From the NCBI RefSeq assembly GCF_050281185.1, contig NZ_JBNNWS010000002.1, positions 62,001 to 126,000 on the forward strand: 64,000 nucleotides of DNA. Reading direction: 5' to 3'. A program made the position numbers and the translations under genes. This DNA comes from Heyndrickxia sp050281185 (GTDB lineage: Bacteria > Bacillota > Bacilli > Bacillales > Bacillaceae_C). The notes beneath the pieces were generated by a model. It saw nothing but the letters and a program-made list of their open reading frames with translations, was not told where the DNA came from and did not search any database. Below are positions 60,216 to 64,000 of this stretch, piece by piece. Every line of letters begins with the position of its first letter. Position 1 is the stretch's first letter.

Positions 60216-61487
60216 TTAATTTACACGTCTTACCACACCATTAAAGGCTTTTCTCCAATATGGATTGCTCATTGAATCAATGGATACACCGCGTGAACTG
60301 TTGTCATTAAGGAATGTTCCATTTCCTAAATAGATTCCTACGTGACCATTTGTTTTATACGTATCGAAGAAGACTAAGTCTCCCCTCTTCATCTCTGAAG
60401 CACTAACAGCCCTGCCTCGACCTACAAGAGAGTCGGTATTTGTTCCGGAAACCGGTCCTAAATTAACTCCACCTTCAGCATATGCCCAGCGAACAAATGA
60501 GGAGCAGTCGAAAGAGCGTCTAGCAATATCAGCGCTAGTGCGGCCTCCACCCCAATTATATGGAGAACGGCCAACTAAAGCTGATCCTGCACTGATTGCA
60601 GCTTCAATACCACCAGAACCTAATTTAACCGTATCATTAGATGATGTGTCATTATTTGATGGTGTATCATTTTTTGATGATGTATTATTATTTGATACTG
60701 ATTCATTGTGGTATGAATGTGTACGATTATTTGATGGATTTGCATTATTAGTTGGACTAGTATGATTAGCTGACTTACTTTGCGCTAATTTTTTTTGTTG
60801 TAATAATAATGCTGCTTGACTTTGTAAATCACCAAGCTCACTAGATGCATTTTTTTGCTGTTCTCTTAATTTTACAAGAATACTGTTTTGATCATCAATT
60901 TGATATTGTAATTCTACTTTAAGATCCTTAAGATCTTGTGCATCTTTTTGTATTTTTTCTAACTTATTAGTTAAATCTGTTTGTGATTTCTCAAGAAGTT
61001 CTTTATCCTTCTGCTGTTCATCAAGAATTTTCTTATCAGCATTTACAATAGTAGTTACTGCCGTTGCACGGTCGATAAAATCACTAAAGCTTTCAGCATT
61101 TAATAGTACATCAAGATAGCTTACAGAGCTTCCATTTTCTTGGATTGTACGTGCACGCTTTTGCAGATATTCTTTCCGTTCTTTCATTCTTTTCTTAGTA
61201 TCTTCAATTTTTACTTTTAATTGTTCAGACTCTTTTTTTGTTTTTTCAACTTCGGTATTAGTTTTCTTTATTTTTTCATCTGTACTAGCAACTTTTGCAT
61301 TGATTTCCTTCACTGTTGCTAATAAATCTAGCTCATCTGAGCGAAGCTTTGAAATTTGCTGCTTTTTTTGATTAATTTCTTGATTTTTTTGGTTTAAATT
61401 TTCCGCTGCAAACACGTCATGAGTAGTAAATAATCCGCTCGTCCCAATTACAGACGCTAAACTAAGTGTAAGTAATCTTTTCTTCAT
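60216..61487 (-). CDS. cwlO: DL-endopeptidase CwlO (NlpC/P60)
   Basis: Cell-wall hydrolase cutting the D-Glu-to-diamino acid bond in lateral wall growth. 423 residues: signal peptide (1-27), long coiled coil (about 30-245) with YLDVLLNAESFSDFIDRATA, an Asn/Ser-rich linker (about 250-290) with repeats such as NNDTSSND, and an NlpC/P60 domain. Catalytic residues are Cys328 (SFDCSSFVRWAYAEGG), His382 (TNGHVGIYLGNG) and Asn394 region (FLNDN). The final 100 residues nearly match B. subtilis CwlO. In B. subtilis the coiled coil is activated by FtsEX. GGGGGATAAAC precedes the ATG. Confidence 0.93.
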   Translation of the reverse strand: MKKRLLTLSLASVIGTSGLFTTHDVFAAENLNQKNQEINQKKQQISKLRSDELDLLATVKEINAKVASTDEKIKKTNTEVEKTKKESEQLKVKIEDTKKRMKERKEYLQKRARTIQENGSSVSYLDVLLNAESFSDFIDRATAVTTIVNADKKILDEQQKDKELLEKSQTDLTNKLEKIQKDAQDLKDLKVELQYQIDDQNSILVKLREQQKNASSELGDLQSQAALLLQQKKLAQSKSANHTSPTNNANPSNNRTHSYHNESVSNNNTSSKNDTPSNNDTSSNDTVKLGSGGIEAAISAGSALVGRSPYNWGGGRTSADIARRSFDCSSFVRWAYAEGGVNLGPVSGTNTDSLVGRGRAVSASEMKRGDLVFFDTYKTNGHVGIYLGNGTFLNDNSSRGVSIDSMSNPYWRKAFNGVVRRVN

Positions 61488-61804
61488 GTTTATCCCCCAA
61501 TATGTAATAGCAAAACTTGCTGTCGTTTCAGTTCGAACTCGATTTTCTATGTAATTTCATCTATATTAATCTTTCAATCTTTTAATTTATGTAAATAATA
61601 GATTATCTTTTTAATCACAAAACCAATTATAACATCATATTTCGTCAAAATGAGCGCATTCCCATTACATTTATATTTCAATTTCATTACTAAACCTATT
61701 TAAGTGAAAAAATATAGTTTTAGCATATCGATTTTTATTTATCAGAAAAATAAAACTTTTTATCCAAAAAAGCGTATGTATCTATAAACAAAGGAGGTGC
61801 GGCT
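61488..61804. other. 317-base divergent region between cwlO and a lipoprotein gene
   Basis: AT-rich and without a gene. Several TGTAAT/TGTAAA half-sites occur near 61505-61615, but I do not see the exact five-base-spaced direct repeat of a WalR site. AAAGGAGGTG at its right end serves the lipoprotein gene. Confidence 0.5.
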
Positions 61805-62290
61805 TTGAAAAAAACATTTGGACTTTTGTTGTTATTTGTAGCGTTTATAAGTATAGTAGCTTGCAGCAATAAAGAAGTGGTAAAACAAGATGATGTATTA
61901 AATTTTGTTAAGGATTATAAGTCAAAACAATATACCATCAAAGATCCATCTAATGATCAAGCAGGAAATGAAATCGTAGAAAAAGTCAAAGCATTTTTAT
62001 CAGAAGATACTTTAAATAAAATGATGGCTAATCGTGCTTTTGATTTGATTCCTTATATTGCAAAAAATATGAATAAAAGCATTGAATTACAAGAAATAAA
62101 TCTTGAAAAAGCTAACGAAAATGGCAATGGAACAATTAATTATAAATACAACCTGAAAATAAAGTTTTATGATGAGCAATCATCTGAAATGTTTGAGAGG
62201 AAAGGTGAATTAACTTTATCCACCGATAATGGATTAAAAATCACTCGTGATTGGGAAGAAACAATAAATTTGGGGACCTTCGAATTTTAA
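61805..62290 (+). CDS. putative lipoprotein, 161 aa
   Basis: A TTG start behind AAAGGAGGTG encodes MKKTFGLLLLFVAFISIVAC; the VAC lipobox places lipid on Cys20. The mature domain is mixed, with DVLNFVKDYKSKQYTIKDPS, KVKAFLSEDTLNKMMANR and a strand-rich end (TINYKYNLKIKFYDEQSSE). This is the layout of small NTF2-like lipoproteins, but I do not recognise a named family. An inverted-repeat element follows the stop by 18 bases. Confidence 0.75.
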   Translation: MKKTFGLLLLFVAFISIVACSNKEVVKQDDVLNFVKDYKSKQYTIKDPSNDQAGNEIVEKVKAFLSEDTLNKMMANRAFDLIPYIAKNMNKSIELQEINLEKANENGNGTINYKYNLKIKFYDEQSSEMFERKGELTLSTDNGLKITRDWEETINLGTFEF

Positions 62291-62308
62291 TAGACTATTT
62301 TATACTTA

Positions 62309-62390
62309 GGCTTTGTTAAGGGTTATTGTAATAATATTGATTGCAGAGTATTCGTGAAGCGATTTCTATACGGAATTGTTTAACAAAGCC
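62309..62390. mobile_element. GGCTTTGTT-ended inverted-repeat element, copy 2
   Basis: An 82-base element with perfect 11-base ends GGCTTTGTTAA / TTAACAAAGCC and no coding capacity. Related in its left part and middle to 52642-52749. Confidence 0.75.
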
Positions 62391-62444
62391 TTTATCAAAC
62401 TAAGAACCTCATACAATAATTTCATTCCTAGAAAAACGAAACTC

Positions 62445-63926
62445 CTACGAAACATCTTTTGGTAAATCATTCACTTCAAAGGCAACCTGAATCCCAGATT
62501 CAATAGCGCCTTGTATCCAACCATGGGTAAGGGTTGTTTGTGCGCCTGCAAAATAAACTCTTCCCTCCGGCTTTGTAATATGAGGATAGAGGTTTAATTC
62601 TTGCTCCGTAGTGAACATTGGAAAGGCACCGAGAGAATAAGGATTCAAATCCCAGCTCCATGAAATTCCTGATAAAAATTCTGAGTAAACTTGATTTCCA
62701 TGTAAAATGCATAAATCCTCTAAGACATTTCGTATTCGATCTTCTTCATGCAAACCGTCCCATAGCTTTGCATCTGATCCGAATGTATAGCTGGCTAAAA
62801 TCATAGCAGGTCCTTCTGTACCGATCCCATGACTTGGGTAGTAGGTAAAGCGATTAGGAAGATCGGTTATTGATTTTCCCCCTTTTTGTCCTTCCTTTTC
62901 CCAAAATCGGCTTTTGAACTTAATACCAATCTTCGTTGCAGGCATATACAAAAGCTCCCGAATGGCCTTCCACTTATAATGAGAAAAGGCATGATAAGGC
63001 TCGACTTTAACGAATCGCAGAGTTGGGAAAGGTATAGTTATAATGGCAATATCACCCGTTATTTGAGAATATTCCAATGTTTCCTCATGACGACAATAGA
63101 TGGTTACCTGATCCGGCTGCTGTACCATTTTCACCATCTTTTGGCTCAAATAAATATCTTCCTGCAATTGAGGGAGAAATGCTCTTGGAAGAAGGTCATT
63201 CCCTCCTGTAATCTCATAAAATTGTGTTGATTCTTGGAAAATCATCAGATATCGTAACGTTTCAACTAAGGATTTTTCGAATAATCCTTCCAAATCTAGA
63301 AGAACTCCCATCTTTTCAACTGCACCACTTGAAAAAGTTGTTCCATTTTTATATTGGTAAAATCTAAGGAAATCTGCGGTTGAGTAGTGCCTAAACTCTC
63401 GAATAATGATTGGCCAATTCTTTCTAGGATTTCGATTAATGAAGTTAATAATAGGTGATGTTGCTAACGATAATAATTCTTCAGAAGTTTTTCCTTGTTC
63501 ATTTTGGGTTAGGGGATAGTGTAAAATACTAGGATTATTTTCATAATGGTTCAGATTTGTTTTTATTCCATTAACATAAATCAAATCTGTTGGGGTTCGG
63601 TTAATAAATGGGTTCACATTTAAACCGAATTTTTTTACATATTCAAACACCAAATCATGTGTTGAAGGAATACGCATCGCTCCTAAATCCAGATAGGTTC
63701 TGTCATCAGATGATCGAAAAGTAAAAATTCGGCCTCCTACCCTATTATTTGCTTCAAGAATAGTGACATGATGACCGGCCTCTTTCAAAAGGGAAGCTGA
63801 AACCAATCCTGCTATACCAGCACCAACAATAATAATCTTTTTCGGATTTTCCGTTTTTTTAAGCCCCTGCCAAACGAATGTTTTCATGAGATCAGATGAG
63901 ATCCGAGGAGGGATGTATTTTGGCAT
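62445..63926 (-). CDS. flavin monoamine oxidase / L-amino acid oxidase-like
   Basis: A 493-residue FAD-dependent amine oxidase. The FAD motif is IVGAGIAGLVSASLLKEAGH (about residues 33-52), then EANNRVGGRI. The C-terminal FAD contact is YFAGAQTTLTHGWIQGAIES. No signal peptide is seen, so it is probably cytosolic. The family oxidatively deaminates amines or amino acids, giving hydrogen peroxide and ammonia. The sequence is closer to bacterial L-amino acid oxidases than to protoporphyrinogen oxidase, but the substrate cannot be read. GGAAGGGG precedes the ATG. Confidence 0.87.
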   Translation of the reverse strand: MPKYIPPRISSDLMKTFVWQGLKKTENPKKIIIVGAGIAGLVSASLLKEAGHHVTILEANNRVGGRIFTFRSSDDRTYLDLGAMRIPSTHDLVFEYVKKFGLNVNPFINRTPTDLIYVNGIKTNLNHYENNPSILHYPLTQNEQGKTSEELLSLATSPIINFINRNPRKNWPIIIREFRHYSTADFLRFYQYKNGTTFSSGAVEKMGVLLDLEGLFEKSLVETLRYLMIFQESTQFYEITGGNDLLPRAFLPQLQEDIYLSQKMVKMVQQPDQVTIYCRHEETLEYSQITGDIAIITIPFPTLRFVKVEPYHAFSHYKWKAIRELLYMPATKIGIKFKSRFWEKEGQKGGKSITDLPNRFTYYPSHGIGTEGPAMILASYTFGSDAKLWDGLHEEDRIRNVLEDLCILHGNQVYSEFLSGISWSWDLNPYSLGAFPMFTTEQELNLYPHITKPEGRVYFAGAQTTLTHGWIQGAIESGIQVAFEVNDLPKDVS

Positions 63927-64000
63927 AATCTATATCCCCTTCCGTTATTTCACTATTACCATCCTATTCTACCGAACCTATCCTATATGTTGATTCATTT

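Noticed and set aside
61500..61620. WalR site before cwlO
   Set aside because: Several TGTAA half-sites exist, but none forms the required direct repeat with a five-base spacer.

Overview
The window looks like chromosomal DNA from an AT-rich, endospore-forming member of the Bacillaceae. The evidence is a YjcZ-type spore microprotein, a YuiD homologue, a DUF1659-DUF2922-YvrJ operon, a close CwlO homologue, a peptide transporter in B. subtilis opp gene order, and strong Shine-Dalgarno sequences with many TTG and GTG starts. I cannot fix the genus from sequence alone.

Layout. (1) 1-2.8 kb: a COG4705-type membrane protein, a 27-residue YjcZ-like protein and yuiD. (2) 2.9-15.9 kb: two complete, paralogous NikA/Opp-type ABC importers (binding lipoprotein, two permeases, two ATPases). 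Each is paired with a major facilitator protein resembling the staphylopine exporter CntE. The first has a near-consensus sigma-A promoter overlapped by a 17/19 Fur box. The second has a weaker Fur-like dyad next to its promoter. No metallophore synthesis genes are present. (3) 16-23.7 kb: tRNA-Ser(CGA), a GlcNAc phosphotransferase permease, an amidohydrolase, a secreted beta-propeller protein, the DUF1659/DUF2922/YvrJ operon, a VanZ-like protein and an SRAP/HMCES protein. (4) 23.8-30.4 kb: a 52-bp tandem repeat array and the oppABCDF operon, interrupted between oppC and oppD by a MITE-like element. (5) 30.6-39.8 kb: a DUF1002 protein, a YdeP-family molybdoenzyme with fdhD, a small alarmone synthetase, an O-methyltransferase, a decayed LysR gene, an SDR and a TetR regulator. 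(6) 39.9-42.5 kb: an operon of three paralogous secreted coiled-coil proteins followed by a signal peptidase I, with SinR-like GTTCTTT dyads in its promoter region. (7) 42.6-48.3 kb: galKETMR. (8) 48.5-56.6 kb: a membrane-anchored methyltransferase, two acyl-CoA synthetases, a thiolase, an acyl-CoA dehydrogenase and an AlkD-like protein. (9) 57.2-63.9 kb: murB, an XRE/membrane protein pair, a PrmC-like methyltransferase, cwlO, a lipoprotein and a flavin amine oxidase.

The most notable points are the doubled CntE-linked import/export module under apparent iron control and the SinR-boxed operon of secreted paralogues with its own signal peptidase, which I do not recognise as a described system. 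The intergenic DNA is also unusually rich in small repeats: three copies of a ~165-180 bp MITE-like element, two of a GGCTTTGTT-ended element, a GTTCAAAAAG-ended element, five GGGACA hairpins sitting on stop codons, and two separate ~52-bp tandem arrays. All statements about families rest on recalled motifs, not on database searches.
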